Origin: Kazachstania africana CBS 2517
Lineage: Eukaryota; Ascomycota; Saccharomycetes; Saccharomycetales; Saccharomycetaceae
Direction: 5' to 3'
Assembly (NCBI RefSeq): GCF_000304475.1
Contig: NC_018942.1
Span: 1,054,001-1,118,000 of the forward strand
Length of the DNA: 64,000 nucleotides
The first letter of the stretch is position 1; each line of letters opens with the position of its first letter. Below are positions 1 through 9,620 of the stretch, one piece after another. The notes beneath the pieces were generated by a model. It saw nothing but the letters and a program-made list of their open reading frames with translations, was not told the DNA's origin and searched no databases. Position numbers and translations under genes: made by a program.

Positions 1-2653
1 TTTTGATAACTACTTCGTTTATAATTTGACTTCTCCATTCATCTGGGACATACTCTATACTCAATGTCGAAATTGGAGGTGTCTTGAAACCCCATGAGAC
101 CGTATCATCTAGACAACGTAGGATATAAACATATGCATCGTAATTTTCTAGTTTGTTTATACTTTCTATTGCTACATCAATTACACTGCCAAGCAGTTCA
201 GTGGATAGGATAAATTCTTTTGGGAAAAACATAACCAGGTCAGAAACCATGGCAAAGAAGTCCATTATAATTTCATAATAATTATTTAATTGAATTTTAT
301 TCATCTTGCTGAAATTTACAATGAATGTTTTACATTGAGATAATGCAAATTGCCACACAGACTCTCTCAGAGCAATTGGGATAGGAAACGAATCGTCATC
401 TCCAAATATTACTATAATTGAACCAGAACACCATAAAAATGAACCATATCCAGTAGTTGCATAGCCTTGGACTAAGAATTCGGCAACTGAACCTAGTATA
501 GGTTCGCAGAAAACATGGAATCTCTCGAATAATCTTCTCAAAAATTTAGTGCTTCTTTCCACAATAATTATATCTTTAAATCCACTTTCATTGACCAGTA
601 AAACTCTAATAGCATTCCAGATTTTTTCAATTTGCGGTAGCAATGGTTCGACACCTTGTTGTGGGTATTCATACTTGGGTTTCAATTCCTCAAAAAATGC
701 GTAAAATAGGTCAATCTTATCTGCAATAAGTTTGCTCAAATTACTATTCGAAGAATTTATTTTCCATTCGGTCACTAATTGTCCAAGTTTTGCCAAATTA
801 TCATCAACTAACTTGCCAAACGTCTCACTTATTGATTCAATTGGCTGATTGTTAATAACTGCACTTAGCCCTTGACATAGTTCAAATTGTGATTCTATGT
901 CCTTGGAAAGAACATCCTGAATTACAAAGTAAAATTCGGTCAATTGGTCGATGTAGGAACTTAATAAACTTGAACAATCTGAGCAAAAGTACATCAATGC
1001 ATGAGATGATGCAGTTATAATATCCTTCATTTCATCGGTGACATTGTTTGAATCAACTTGTTGGAATCCTTTGAATATGTACTGTAATTGCATTTCCAGA
1101 GTTTCAGGATGTTTTGCAGTCCATTCTGTGTAACGGCCTAACACTAATGTTGAGGCATACCTTAGCTTAGGGTGTTCAGGTAAATTGCAAAGAATTTGAA
1201 AAATTTCAGGTAGAAGTTTATTTTCTGATAACGATATCTCTTGTGCCATAGTTCTCAATGAAAATAATGGAGCTTCCAAATTCTGCCAATTTATGGAATT
1301 CGTTCCAGCAATGGTCAAACTGCTTAATGCTTGCTTTATCTTTATTAATGGTTGTTCCAAGGCGTTATTGGTCCCTACAACAGCTGTACAATCTTTCAAA
1401 ACATCTCCCATATGGTATCTAAATTCTTTGAACTTGTCTTCACCTTCTTTAGAATCAAAATGGTCAGGAGGGTACTGAAGATGCTCAATAATACCGTTAA
1501 TTAACTCAATAAATGTTGGAGTATAAACTGCCTTGGCATTTTGGTATCTTGGCAATACAAAATTTTGTTTCAAACTAAACCAACAGGGAAATGAATACGA
1601 TACAACATCCAAATCTGGATTTTTACAAGTCAGCATTAGTAACATGGAAATGAGAGGTTGAAAAAACTCTGGGGATTTTGCAATAAATATAACCCAAGCT
1701 TCTATAGCCTCTACAAATAGTCTAGTCATTCCCTCAAGAATTTCTGGATCTATTCCTTCTTCAACTTGTAGCTTTGATAAGGTCTGAATATTTGGCAAAA
1801 TATTTCTTTGTAATCCAATCAGTTGTTCGAAGAGTGTCATAATCAATTGTTCATTTGTTGTATCACGACTTTCCTTTAAAATACCACATAAACAGTCAAC
1901 AGCAGCTTCAAACACACTACTATCTGCATTGGCGCCAGTGTGATTTAACGACTCGAAGACCAGAGATATCAGAGGTTGTACTTGGAACAACTGATCGATT
2001 GAAAATTCAAAAGACCATGATGTAAAACAACGCAGCACACTCTCTAGAGTGATGTCCATGGCAAAGTTTGTACTTTGAGCTCTGGAGTCTTTTAAAATTT
2101 CCGTACAGGATATCAGAAACTTCAAAATGTCCTCAGCAATAGTGTCAACTAGTTCATGAACCCTGGAATTATATTCGTCTTCAGTAAGCGGAATTGAACC
2201 AATGTCGAATGTTTCTTCAGGTAATATTTGGAAAAAGCTTAGTAGTAATCCAGGGTATGGATTTAACACATTGATGATTTCAGCAATAGGGCTTCTCCAT
2301 TCCAAAAATTGAATGGCCAAACGTGCTAGAGCAACATTTAACTGAGTTATCACTAGTTTTTGAGTATGCATTGTTAATAATCGCAAAAGGGAATCCTTAA
2401 ATTGTACGAGATTTCTTTCCAATTGGCTCAGATCGTAAGTAACCTTATTCCTTATGGTTTGTGCTGCAAAAATATGCAGCTCCAGATTGGAAGCACCTTC
2501 AACGTTTGAAAGAGCTTCATGACAGGTATTCCACGCTTCTTTGGATCTTTGAAACTGTTCTAGATAATGCAATGCTTCATTTTTCTTATTTTGTGATGCA
2601 CCAGAAGATAAAATGTGCAAAGTATTCTGTAAATCAGCTAATTGCATGGACAT
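1..2653 (-). CDS. MTR10: Mtr10-type nuclear import receptor, C-terminus cut off
   Basis: This is a karyopherin-beta (transportin-SR/importin-13 class) that in yeast imports SR-like mRNA-binding proteins such as Npl3 and takes part in tRNA retrograde transport. The reverse strand reads open from the ATG at 2653 to the window edge, about 884 codons without a stop. The N-terminus (MSMQLADLQNTLHIL) and the stretch containing QFLEQFQRS-type helices, QTIRNKVTYDLSQLE, HYMGDVLKDCTAVVGT and CQGLSAVINNQP match the family closely. The S. cerevisiae protein has 972 residues, so roughly the last 90 residues lie beyond base 1. A second in-frame ATG lies two codons downstream at 2647. It is divergent from SME1, as MTR10 and SME1 are in S. 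cerevisiae. Confidence 0.95.
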   Translation of the reverse strand, partial: MSMQLADLQNTLHILSSGASQNKKNEALHYLEQFQRSKEAWNTCHEALSNVEGASNLELHIFAAQTIRNKVTYDLSQLERNLVQFKDSLLRLLTMHTQKLVITQLNVALARLAIQFLEWRSPIAEIINVLNPYPGLLLSFFQILPEETFDIGSIPLTEDEYNSRVHELVDTIAEDILKFLISCTEILKDSRAQSTNFAMDITLESVLRCFTSWSFEFSIDQLFQVQPLISLVFESLNHTGANADSSVFEAAVDCLCGILKESRDTTNEQLIMTLFEQLIGLQRNILPNIQTLSKLQVEEGIDPEILEGMTRLFVEAIEAWVIFIAKSPEFFQPLISMLLMLTCKNPDLDVVSYSFPCWFSLKQNFVLPRYQNAKAVYTPTFIELINGIIEHLQYPPDHFDSKEGEDKFKEFRYHMGDVLKDCTAVVGTNNALEQPLIKIKQALSSLTIAGTNSINWQNLEAPLFSLRTMAQEISLSENKLLPEIFQILCNLPEHPKLRYASTLVLGRYTEWTAKHPETLEMQLQYIFKGFQQVDSNNVTDEMKDIITASSHALMYFCSDCSSLLSSYIDQLTEFYFVIQDVLSKDIESQFELCQGLSAVINNQPIESISETFGKLVDDNLAKLGQLVTEWKINSSNSNLSKLIADKIDLFYAFFEELKPKYEYPQQGVEPLLPQIEKIWNAIRVLLVNESGFKDIIIVERSTKFLRRLFERFHVFCEPILGSVAEFLVQGYATTGYGSFLWCSGSIIVIFGDDDSFPIPIALRESVWQFALSQCKTFIVNFSKMNKIQLNNYYEIIMDFFAMVSDLVMFFPKEFILSTELLGSVIDVAIESINKLENYDAYVYILRCLDDTVSWGFKTPPISTLSIEYVPDEWRSQIINEVVIK

Positions 2654-2877
2654 GACTGTTTAGATAAACCCAGATAAAGTCTGTGGCTGGATTATTTGTG
2701 TATCAATCGTTTGCAAAATGATCAAAAATTTTTCAATTAGAGTTATTTTTTTTTTTTTTTGTATATTGAAAAAAATTATTGGAATATATTGTAATCCAAG
2801 ATAGTTGATATTTAATTGATATACAAGAATACACTATAAGCCACAATAAAAATAGTAATTTATAAGAGAGTTTTCTG
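2654..2877. promoter_or_regulatory. Bidirectional MTR10/SME1 promoter with T tract
   Basis: This 224-bp gap separates two divergent start codons, so it must hold both promoters. It contains a long uninterrupted T run at about 2746-2760 followed by an A-rich segment. Such poly(dA:dT) tracts are typical nucleosome-excluding elements of yeast housekeeping promoters. I see no specific factor site. Confidence 0.4.
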
Positions 2878-3162
2878 ATGTCTACAAGCAAACCAAAGGC
2901 CCATGTACCTCCAATAAACTGTATTTTCAATTATCTCCAGCAGCAAGTCCCTGTAACTTTCTGGTTATATGAACAGGTCGGTATAAGAATAAGAGGTAAA
3001 ATTAGAGGGTTTGATGAATTCATGAACATAGTCATTGATGATGCAGTAGAAATACCTGTGGATTCAACAACAGGAACAGAGCAGGTGGATAAGGGGATCA
3101 AGCTGGGCAGGATATTACTGAAAGGTGATAATATAACGCTGATAACGTCAATAGATGAATAA
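2878..3162 (+). CDS. SME1: Small nuclear ribonucleoprotein SmE
   Basis: SmE is one of seven Sm proteins that form the ring around the Sm site of U1, U2, U4 and U5 snRNAs in the nucleus. The 94-residue product is the length of the S. cerevisiae protein. The Sm1 motif is visible around residues 20-60 (VTFWLYEQVGIRIRGKIRGF then DEFMNIVIDDAVE), and the Sm2 motif around residues 78-90 (GRILLKGDNITLI). The ATG at 2878 gives the expected N-terminus without extension. Its position beside MTR10 and PET123 repeats the S. cerevisiae order. Confidence 0.96.
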   Translation: MSTSKPKAHVPPINCIFNYLQQQVPVTFWLYEQVGIRIRGKIRGFDEFMNIVIDDAVEIPVDSTTGTEQVDKGIKLGRILLKGDNITLITSIDE

Positions 3163-3722
3163 TTTAGAGCAAAACCTTTTAACGGTATGCACTATAGCTT
3201 TAAAAAAGCAGGTATCTGTAGCAATGTTTTCAATAGTCTCTGGATAACATCTCATTCGAAGTCGTGTCATTGGTTTTCTTGTAAGGAAATCTTGTATGTA
3301 CAAGTTTACTTCTACGCAGATATATATGTAGTTACCTGTCTATATCAGGGCACATTCTATATAGGCTCGCCTTTCTTTTTATTGAAAGATACATCCAAAA
3401 CTGTAATTTTTATTGTAATATGATTGCTTACGTAAATCATCAGCTGCGACTATTTCAACTTTATGTTGAAATTACTTACCTATTTCCGAAAGGATGAGAA
3501 GCTATTTTAGTCTATTCGATAGCAAGAAAATAGTTGACCATGCCTTTTTTGTATGTTTCTACCCGTTGCTCTCCACACGATTTTGAATATATACTAGTCT
3601 GTCCATTTGTTCTTTTAAATGAATTAATTCCAGGAAAAAGAGGAGAGATACTATATTGATCTATTTACAAGTTTTGAAGAATTTCTGGGGAAATGGCTAT
3701 AGACCCCCTTACCTTCATTATA
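3163..3722. other. Convergent intergenic region SME1/PET123
   Basis: This 560-bp gap lies between two convergent 3' ends. A 78-codon open frame (3187-3423) has no recognisable sequence and looks like chance. A small perfect inverted repeat (8-bp stem, 5-nt loop) lies at 3452-3472. No RNA gene is recognisable. Confidence 0.5.
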
Positions 3723-4637
3723 TTACTTCTCAGGAATTTGATCTAGTTGATCAGCGGTTTGTTTCTTTAAAATTTGTTTTGTAAGTTCAACTGCTTCAGC
3801 AAACTTCTTTGTATTATTGTTCAGGTAATCTTCAACCATAGGCAGACCTGGGTGTTTAGTGTCTATTGAACCAAACAATGCATCACTAATCTTATCTTCC
3901 AATTGTTGTTGTTTTACATCGTCTTGAACATCAAGTAGGGACAGTATAGGATAGCTCTTACGTTCGAAGATTTCGTTTATTTTTTGGATCAGTTGCTCTT
4001 CAGTGACGATATAATCGTCCAACTCATAATATAACTTTAACAATTTCTCGAGTTTATTTTCCTTACCTTTTAGCTCATTGAGTTCTCTATTATATTGCCT
4101 CTTCATAGAAAGGATTTTTTTTTCCTCTTGCGTTCGAGGTACCACTAATGGTTGGTTCAATATGTGTTCTAAAGATGGAACTGTCAAATCAGAGGACTTC
4201 GATTGCATTGTCAATGCTTTCCGTTTCTCCATCTCTAATTCTAGAAGTTTCGTCCTTTCTCTTATTAGTCTTTCTCGTTTCAACAATCTTCGTTCCTCCA
4301 ATCTCAACGCCTCAGCCAAGTATGTTCTTCGTAACTCTGCCTTCTTCATTTGACTCAGTTTCTTATCGCTGATGTTTTCAGGCACTACTGTAGGAGTATG
4401 GATTGATTCTTGAATCATTTGCTCGACATTTACAAATTTAGTCGGTTTAGGAAACCTACTCGAGCCATTAGGATGCATAATCCCATCTGCGTAGCCTACT
4501 CCCTTCGGACCTTTTGAAATGGTCGGCTGTGTCTTCTCAATGGCAAGTTGCTGTTTGGTCGTAGGGTATTTCAAGACTGATCTAGCAACGGGTAAAATCC
4601 CACTTTTGTAACCATATTTTGCTATACCTTTCCCCAT
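3723..4637 (-). CDS. PET123: Mitochondrial ribosomal small-subunit protein Pet123
   Basis: Pet123 (mS26 family) is a structural protein of the yeast mitochondrial small ribosomal subunit, required for respiratory growth. The chosen start gives MGKGIAKYGYKSGILPVARS, which aligns with the known N-terminus; the frame is open 34 codons further upstream, but that stretch has no matching sequence. The protein has 304 residues, against 318 in S. cerevisiae. A charged coiled-coil-like segment rich in R, K, E and L lies around residues 95-135 (RTYLAEALRLEERRLLKRER), and SSDLTVPSLEHILNQPL is a conserved block. It converges on SME1 as in S. cerevisiae. Confidence 0.92.
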   Translation of the reverse strand: MGKGIAKYGYKSGILPVARSVLKYPTTKQQLAIEKTQPTISKGPKGVGYADGIMHPNGSSRFPKPTKFVNVEQMIQESIHTPTVVPENISDKKLSQMKKAELRRTYLAEALRLEERRLLKRERLIRERTKLLELEMEKRKALTMQSKSSDLTVPSLEHILNQPLVVPRTQEEKKILSMKRQYNRELNELKGKENKLEKLLKLYYELDDYIVTEEQLIQKINEIFERKSYPILSLLDVQDDVKQQQLEDKISDALFGSIDTKHPGLPMVEDYLNNNTKKFAEAVELTKQILKKQTADQLDQIPEK

Positions 4638-6076
4638 TGTATTTATTGTTAATATTAACTGAAACGACAAGTATTTAGAATGCTCCTGACTTATAAGTGA
4701 TGTTGTTCTCAACCAAATACAGGGAAGCTGGCCGGTCAAAGAAATATGGTCTTTTTCTCTTTAATTGACCGTTAAGCGAATTCCACGCAGTAAGTAACAA
4801 GCAAGATAGCGATGCCCATTACCCTGCGCTTCTTGTTGAAGCTATTGCTAGTATGAAGCGCATAGTATATTTAATATTCAGATATTTATGTGCAATTGCC
4901 TATTACGATCTAGGTTCTGTTTGATAATGCACTACTTAGTGCAGAAGCCAGGGAGTTAGGGTATGCGTTATTTACAGTGGATAGCTCCATGTGCAATGTA
5001 CAAAATCTCCCTGTAATACGATGAAAAGATTACTTGTGATAGCATTCCAGTATGTGTCCTTCAAGTTAAGGGAGGCGTGTCTTATTCACATTCATTTTTG
5101 ATAAGAATATGTATCAAGGTGATTATAACTTTTAAAACTGCACCCGGAAAATGTAACATACGCACAGATTTGGAGGAATCATATGCATGTTACCATTTTG
5201 CTAATAGTTACAGTCGTCGGCTATAATTAAGAAAAGGCCTTCTATGTATGTTGAAAATACAGCAATGTCGGGGCCATGTAACCAATAATTGACCCATGGC
5301 GCATAATCATGCTGTTTTATTTTTAACAAAAGTGAAATAATGCGAGTTTAAGATCAAAACAATGGTGCAGTTTTAGTAGGAACAATATTGGTTTTTTCCT
5401 GATGATCCTTTGCGTCAAGAGTTTATTATTATGCTTAAAGGGACCCTTTCTAGGTGTATTATAGTTGACACCTCTGATTCCGATGATTCAGCCTTCCCCA
5501 TTTCTAAATATTGGAAGAAATTTTACATTCTTCTCACAGGAACGAATACTCCCATTATTCGTGACAAGCGTTCTCTCGAGATCACCTTTGAAGTACTATT
5601 ACCTCGAGCCATGTTAATTTTGCACTCCTGGATTTGTTCGATTGAATGACGAATTGTTCATTTGTACGCAATAACTTACTGTGAAATGTTTTCGCTGTGT
5701 GCCCGTCGCATGGAAAAAAAAGTAGGAAAGGACGAATTCATGCTGTTAGAAGAATTTTGTCATATACAAGAAATGGTCATGAATTCCGCAAAAATAGCTA
5801 AGTTCGTTCAGTAGTCGTCTTTTCTATGGTAACGATAAGTTGTTAGTTAAGCTATTGATAGCTGCATTAAATCTTCGAGTTTAATTTTTTCTTTTTATCA
5901 AACTTTTTCGAACTGTCTTGAAATAAATGGCTGAGTGTTCTAGATATATAATGTGGTACCAAAGTACTCATGTCGTTCGCATCGAAACATTACTTTTTCT
6001 TTTCTAGTAATTGAATTTCCCTCTAATCCTTATTTCAATGTGACTTTAGGTAATAGTCTACTGGAAAGTTCAAATA
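4638..6076. other. Long divergent intergenic region PET123/FET4
   Basis: This 1.4-kb stretch has no convincing gene. A 79-codon frame at 5410-5649 is not recognised. Yeast promoters are usually shorter than this, which suits a regulated gene such as FET4. One TGCACCC (Aft1 core) is at 5139-5145, and ATTGTTC cores (Rox1-like) occur near 5380 on the reverse strand and near 5652. These are short motifs that could occur by chance. Confidence 0.4.
5139..5145 (+). promoter_or_regulatory. Possible Aft1 iron-response element (TGCACCC)
   Basis: The heptamer matches the Aft1 core PyPuCACCC. In S. cerevisiae FET4 is induced by Aft1 under low iron. The site is about 930 bp upstream of the FET4 start, which is far for a yeast activator site, so the assignment is weak. 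Confidence 0.25.
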
Positions 6077-7774
6077 ATGGGTAGAATATCGGAATTTTTC
6101 GGCAATCCTGGTGTTAGACCAGATCTTCATCATCGTGCTCCAATACATGGAGCTTCTTCCACTATTAAATGTGAAGATCCGTCAGATCTTTTAAGAGAAG
6201 AAGACGAAGAGGAGAAAGATTTAAAGGAACAACTTTATCAGGTCAATTCACTTAGCGATGTCAGCACTACAGCAGAACTGACGATGGTTAATCTTGAAGC
6301 AGACGGGACTGTCTTCACCGATCGTGGGTTCACTGGATTGGATAGAGGGTGGACAGATAAGATTTTAGATAAGTTTGTGTCTTGGGCTGGTACCCAATTC
6401 GTGTTTCTTATCATGTGGGCAATATTAATTATCTGGATTATTGTTGGTGCCGTTTATGGTGGACCAGACGTTTGGCAAGTTGTTATGCAGGACGGGCAGT
6501 CTATTCAAAGTTACATTTGGGACACTCTCTTAATGAGACAACAATTGAATAGTTCTCATGACCAAGTCCTTGTTTGTTGCCAATTGAGATCTCGTATTAG
6601 TACATTCAAACGTTTCATGGGACGGAGAATTGCCCAACTCAAGTCACACGAAAGTGGTAATAATGAAATAGATGAGACGAAACAATTTGATCATACTAAT
6701 GTCATAAATAAAATTGACCTAGATACCAACGTCATCAAAGGGAACCTTCCCGTAGAGAATTGGTACGATAAACTAAGTTCTACTGCTTCAAATTTAACTG
6801 GTTCAGTTCCAACTATGGTAATCTTCTGGTTAGGCGTAATTGTCTGGATTATTTGTGGTGTTATACCTAAGAATGCTGGTAATTCACCACCATATACGGG
6901 AAGAACTTCAGGTAGCAATCCTGAGTTAGCAAGATTCAGCGATACTTGGCAAATGTACATCAATACCGCAGTAGCTGTTTCATTGTTGATCTGTACGTCG
7001 TTTTTACAAAATATTAGGGCAAGACATGACAAATATATCTCAAAGTTTTTGTTAGCCACATTTGAAATCGATGAGAAAATTGAAACTAAGCTTAGAGAAC
7101 ATTTTCATGATTTTGAAACTTCAAATCCAGTGGTTACCATTTATTCCAACAAGAGAAGCTGGGGAGAAAAAATAATTGATTGGTACGCTGATATTATTGG
7201 TACTGGTGTCGGTGTGGTCATTGCTATCGCAGCCTTTGTTGTTTGGCTATGTATTGGTAGTACATTGCATTGGGATGATAACTGGTGGTTAATTATTGGT
7301 ACTTACACAGGTTTAGTTGGTTTCTTAGATGGATTTGTGATTAGACAAGTTTATTTCAGAATTATTGCACATGAAGAATATAACTATAAGCTAGTCGCTG
7401 AGAAAGATATGGAATTGTTTGAAATTTTGGGACTAACTTGCCCAGAAGAATTCAATGGAGAACCAGCAAAACCATTAAAGTTATCCCTAAGTTATAAGTT
7501 ATCATCATGGGTCAATCACCTCTGTTCCACTCAATGGAGTGTTCTTGCCTCTATTATTATAATTTTAGGGTTAATTATTGCTGCATCTGCTTTACTATGG
7601 AGTACTACTGCACAACTATTTGTCAATTCGCCAACAATGATCATTGAAGAATTTTTCTTGATTGTTCTACTTCAAGCTCATAATTGGGCCGATCAGCAGA
7701 GAAGAGTTGAAGTTTCAGCTTTATTGGTTCGTAGACATATTTTGCTTTCTTATGTCAACGAATTGTTTGATTAA
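6077..7774 (+). CDS. FET4: Low-affinity Fe(II)/metal transporter, Fet4 type
   Basis: Fet4 is a plasma-membrane permease for ferrous iron that also takes up copper and zinc. The 565-residue product is close to the 552 of S. cerevisiae Fet4. It begins MGRISEFFGNPGVRPDLHHR, a typical Fet4 N-terminus. After an acidic cytosolic segment (about 40-50) and the block FIDRGFTGLDRGWTDK-like at 80-95, hydrophobic segments fall at about 105-127, 245-263, 293-312, 370-395, 403-420, 487-508 and 521-535, as in the iron permease family. It sits between PET123 and PUP1, which are neighbours in S. cerevisiae, so it is out of context here. The start ATG is unambiguous. Confidence 0.87.
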   Translation: MGRISEFFGNPGVRPDLHHRAPIHGASSTIKCEDPSDLLREEDEEEKDLKEQLYQVNSLSDVSTTAELTMVNLEADGTVFTDRGFTGLDRGWTDKILDKFVSWAGTQFVFLIMWAILIIWIIVGAVYGGPDVWQVVMQDGQSIQSYIWDTLLMRQQLNSSHDQVLVCCQLRSRISTFKRFMGRRIAQLKSHESGNNEIDETKQFDHTNVINKIDLDTNVIKGNLPVENWYDKLSSTASNLTGSVPTMVIFWLGVIVWIICGVIPKNAGNSPPYTGRTSGSNPELARFSDTWQMYINTAVAVSLLICTSFLQNIRARHDKYISKFLLATFEIDEKIETKLREHFHDFETSNPVVTIYSNKRSWGEKIIDWYADIIGTGVGVVIAIAAFVVWLCIGSTLHWDDNWWLIIGTYTGLVGFLDGFVIRQVYFRIIAHEEYNYKLVAEKDMELFEILGLTCPEEFNGEPAKPLKLSLSYKLSSWVNHLCSTQWSVLASIIIILGLIIAASALLWSTTAQLFVNSPTMIIEEFFLIVLLQAHNWADQQRRVEVSALLVRRHILLSYVNELFD

Positions 7775-8415
7775 CTGAGAAGATTTAGAATTATCAGCAT
7801 TAGATAGAATATAGTGTTAGTTATTTTTCTGATAAAATAGGATTAATGTTTTGTTTTGAGTGTGCATGTTAAATATTGTGTAGTTCATTTTTGCAACTCC
7901 AGACTACTTTGTTCAGAATATAAACTATACAGTCAACAATTTGCCAATACATTAAACAGTACGTACAAGTATAAGACGACGTATTTGACAAATGCCATGT
8001 GACACATACGGTATTAAATATACTGCAAGTGACGCTACGGACAGAATGGCTCTTGCAAATCAGTACGTCATCCTCTCACGACGGAAGAAAAGACACACGG
8101 CCATCAGCCGCAAGGACGACCCAAACTGGCACTCATCATCCAAGCTGAACCACGTAATTTGAGCCACCAATGGGCTAAATTCATTTCATATTGAGTTTCA
8201 TTTAGCATAACGCATCATTAGCAACGACGCCCATCTTATTTTTCCACTTTTCGAATATAATTTTGGAATTTTGCCACCGTCAAGAAAAACTGATTTTATT
8301 ATATTAGACCTTGCAATTCCCCTTCTATTACATCTCTCGACAATTGTCATCATTAGAGGTCTTCAACCAAGAGACACACATAATCAGAACCATAACAAAT
8401 CATATTAGTAACGCA
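7775..8415. other. FET4 3' region and PUP1 promoter
   Basis: This 641-bp tandem gap carries the FET4 3' end and the PUP1 promoter. The only specific site I recognise is the Rpn4 (PACE) element at 8270-8278. The frame of PUP1 is open back to 8311 but without an ATG before 8416. Confidence 0.5.
8270..8278 (-). promoter_or_regulatory. PACE element, Rpn4 binding site
   Basis: The bases TTTGCCACC are the exact reverse complement of GGTGGCAAA, the proteasome-associated control element bound by Rpn4. It lies 138 bp upstream of the PUP1 start codon, the normal distance for proteasome genes. This predicts that Rpn4 coordinates PUP1 with the other proteasome genes. Confidence 0.85.
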
Positions 8416-9201
8416 ATGGTAGGCCTTTCGTTTGATAATTACCAAAGAAACTCTTTTCTATCATCTAAGTCTCACAAACAACCAAAAGCAACCTCCACAG
8501 GTACGACAATTGTCGGTGTAAAATTCAATGGTGGTGTTGTAATTGCTGCAGATACGAGATCCACACAAGGTCCAATTGTGGCAGACAAAAATTGTGCTAA
8601 ATTACATCGTATTTCTCCACGTATATGGTGTGCAGGTGCAGGTACGGCAGCTGATACAGAAGCTGTAACACAATTAATTTCTTCTAATATCGAATTACAT
8701 TCTTTATCGACGAGAAGAGAACCAAGAGTGGTGACAACCTTACAGATGCTGAAGCAGCACCTTTTCAGATATCAAGGTCACATCGGTGCTTACTTAATCG
8801 TTGCAGGTGTCGATCCAACTGGTGCCCATCTTTTCTCCATCCACGCTCATGGTTCTACCGATGTTGGTTATTACTTATCCCTTGGTTCTGGTTCATTGGC
8901 AGCAATGGCAGTCCTGGAATCAAAATGGAGGGCGGACATAAGTAAAGATGAGGCTATAGAATTAGCTTCAGAGGCTATCGAAGCAGGTATATGGAACGAT
9001 CTGGGTTCTGGTTCCAATGTCGATGTATGTGTAATGCAAATTGGTCAAGATGCACAATACTTAAGAAACCACAGAACTCCAAATGTAAGAGAACCAAAAC
9101 AACAAAATTACAAATTTAGAAGAGGTACTACCGCTGTATTAAAGGAGAGTATTATAAATGTTTGCGATATCGATGAAGAAATAATTGATACCGCAGCTTA
9201 A
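8416..9201 (+). CDS. PUP1: 20S proteasome subunit beta-2 (Pup1)
   Basis: Pup1 is the catalytic beta-2 subunit with trypsin-like activity in the 20S proteasome. The 261-residue product equals the S. cerevisiae length. A 29-residue propeptide ends in Gly29, followed by the mature N-terminal nucleophile Thr30 (STG/TTIVGVKFNGG). GGVVIAADTRST carries the conserved Asp (Thr1/Asp17 pair), and GSGSLAAM and DLGSGSNVDVCVM are conserved beta-subunit blocks. The C-terminal tail wraps beta-3 in the known structure. The frame continues upstream to 8311 but has no ATG there, so 8416 is the start. An Rpn4 site lies in its promoter, and NFI1 follows in the same order as in S. cerevisiae. Confidence 0.97.
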   Translation: MVGLSFDNYQRNSFLSSKSHKQPKATSTGTTIVGVKFNGGVVIAADTRSTQGPIVADKNCAKLHRISPRIWCAGAGTAADTEAVTQLISSNIELHSLSTRREPRVVTTLQMLKQHLFRYQGHIGAYLIVAGVDPTGAHLFSIHAHGSTDVGYYLSLGSGSLAAMAVLESKWRADISKDEAIELASEAIEAGIWNDLGSGSNVDVCVMQIGQDAQYLRNHRTPNVREPKQQNYKFRRGTTAVLKESIINVCDIDEEIIDTAA

Positions 9202-9620
9202 ACGTATGTATGATCTCTACAAACAACTATGTTTATAAAAACGGCAAATGTAGCTCTTCCCGCACGTACACAAGTATATAAATTTCAAACAGTTTCTAAC
9301 GCATTAAACAGTAATGATAACGTGGATTTCTGAATGAAAGAATCTTGCACCACCAGAGTTATATTGATCATTGGTACTATATGTCTACTTTCTCTGAAAA
9401 TTTCAATATTGCGTGTGATTCAATACATGCGTATTTCTCCATCGGAGAGATTTATTGAATAGAAAATAAGAAATATTTCACATTTAAAACCATCAAAACA
9501 CCATCGTATATACCTGTGCTTTAAGTGCTGGTGAGCTACAATAGTGAGCTATACTATCAGTACACATTTTGTACAATAGTAAAGCTGTTTTATAAACGAA
9601 GAAAGGCAACGGAAAGAGAT
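9202..9620. other. PUP1/NFI1 intergenic region
   Basis: This 419-bp tandem gap has no recognisable gene or RNA. The NFI1 frame is open upstream to about 9525 but with no ATG before 9621. Confidence 0.5.

Noticed and set aside
3187..3423. 78-codon forward frame after SME1
   Set aside because: No recognisable sequence and poor codon bias, and it lies in a 3' convergent region.
3480..3500. TTTCCGAAAG resembling the centromere CDEIII core
   Set aside because: No CDEI (RTCACRTG) or 80-90 bp of very AT-rich CDEII precedes it, and the rest of CDEIII does not match.
5050..5062. Zap1-like zinc-response element upstream of FET4 (TCCTTCAAGTT)
   Set aside because: Two mismatches to ACCTTNAAGGT and about 1 kb from the start; too weak to list as a site.
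5410..5649. 79-codon forward frame in the FET4 upstream region
   Set aside because: No similarity that I recognise; it could be a chance frame or a relic, and nothing supports translation.
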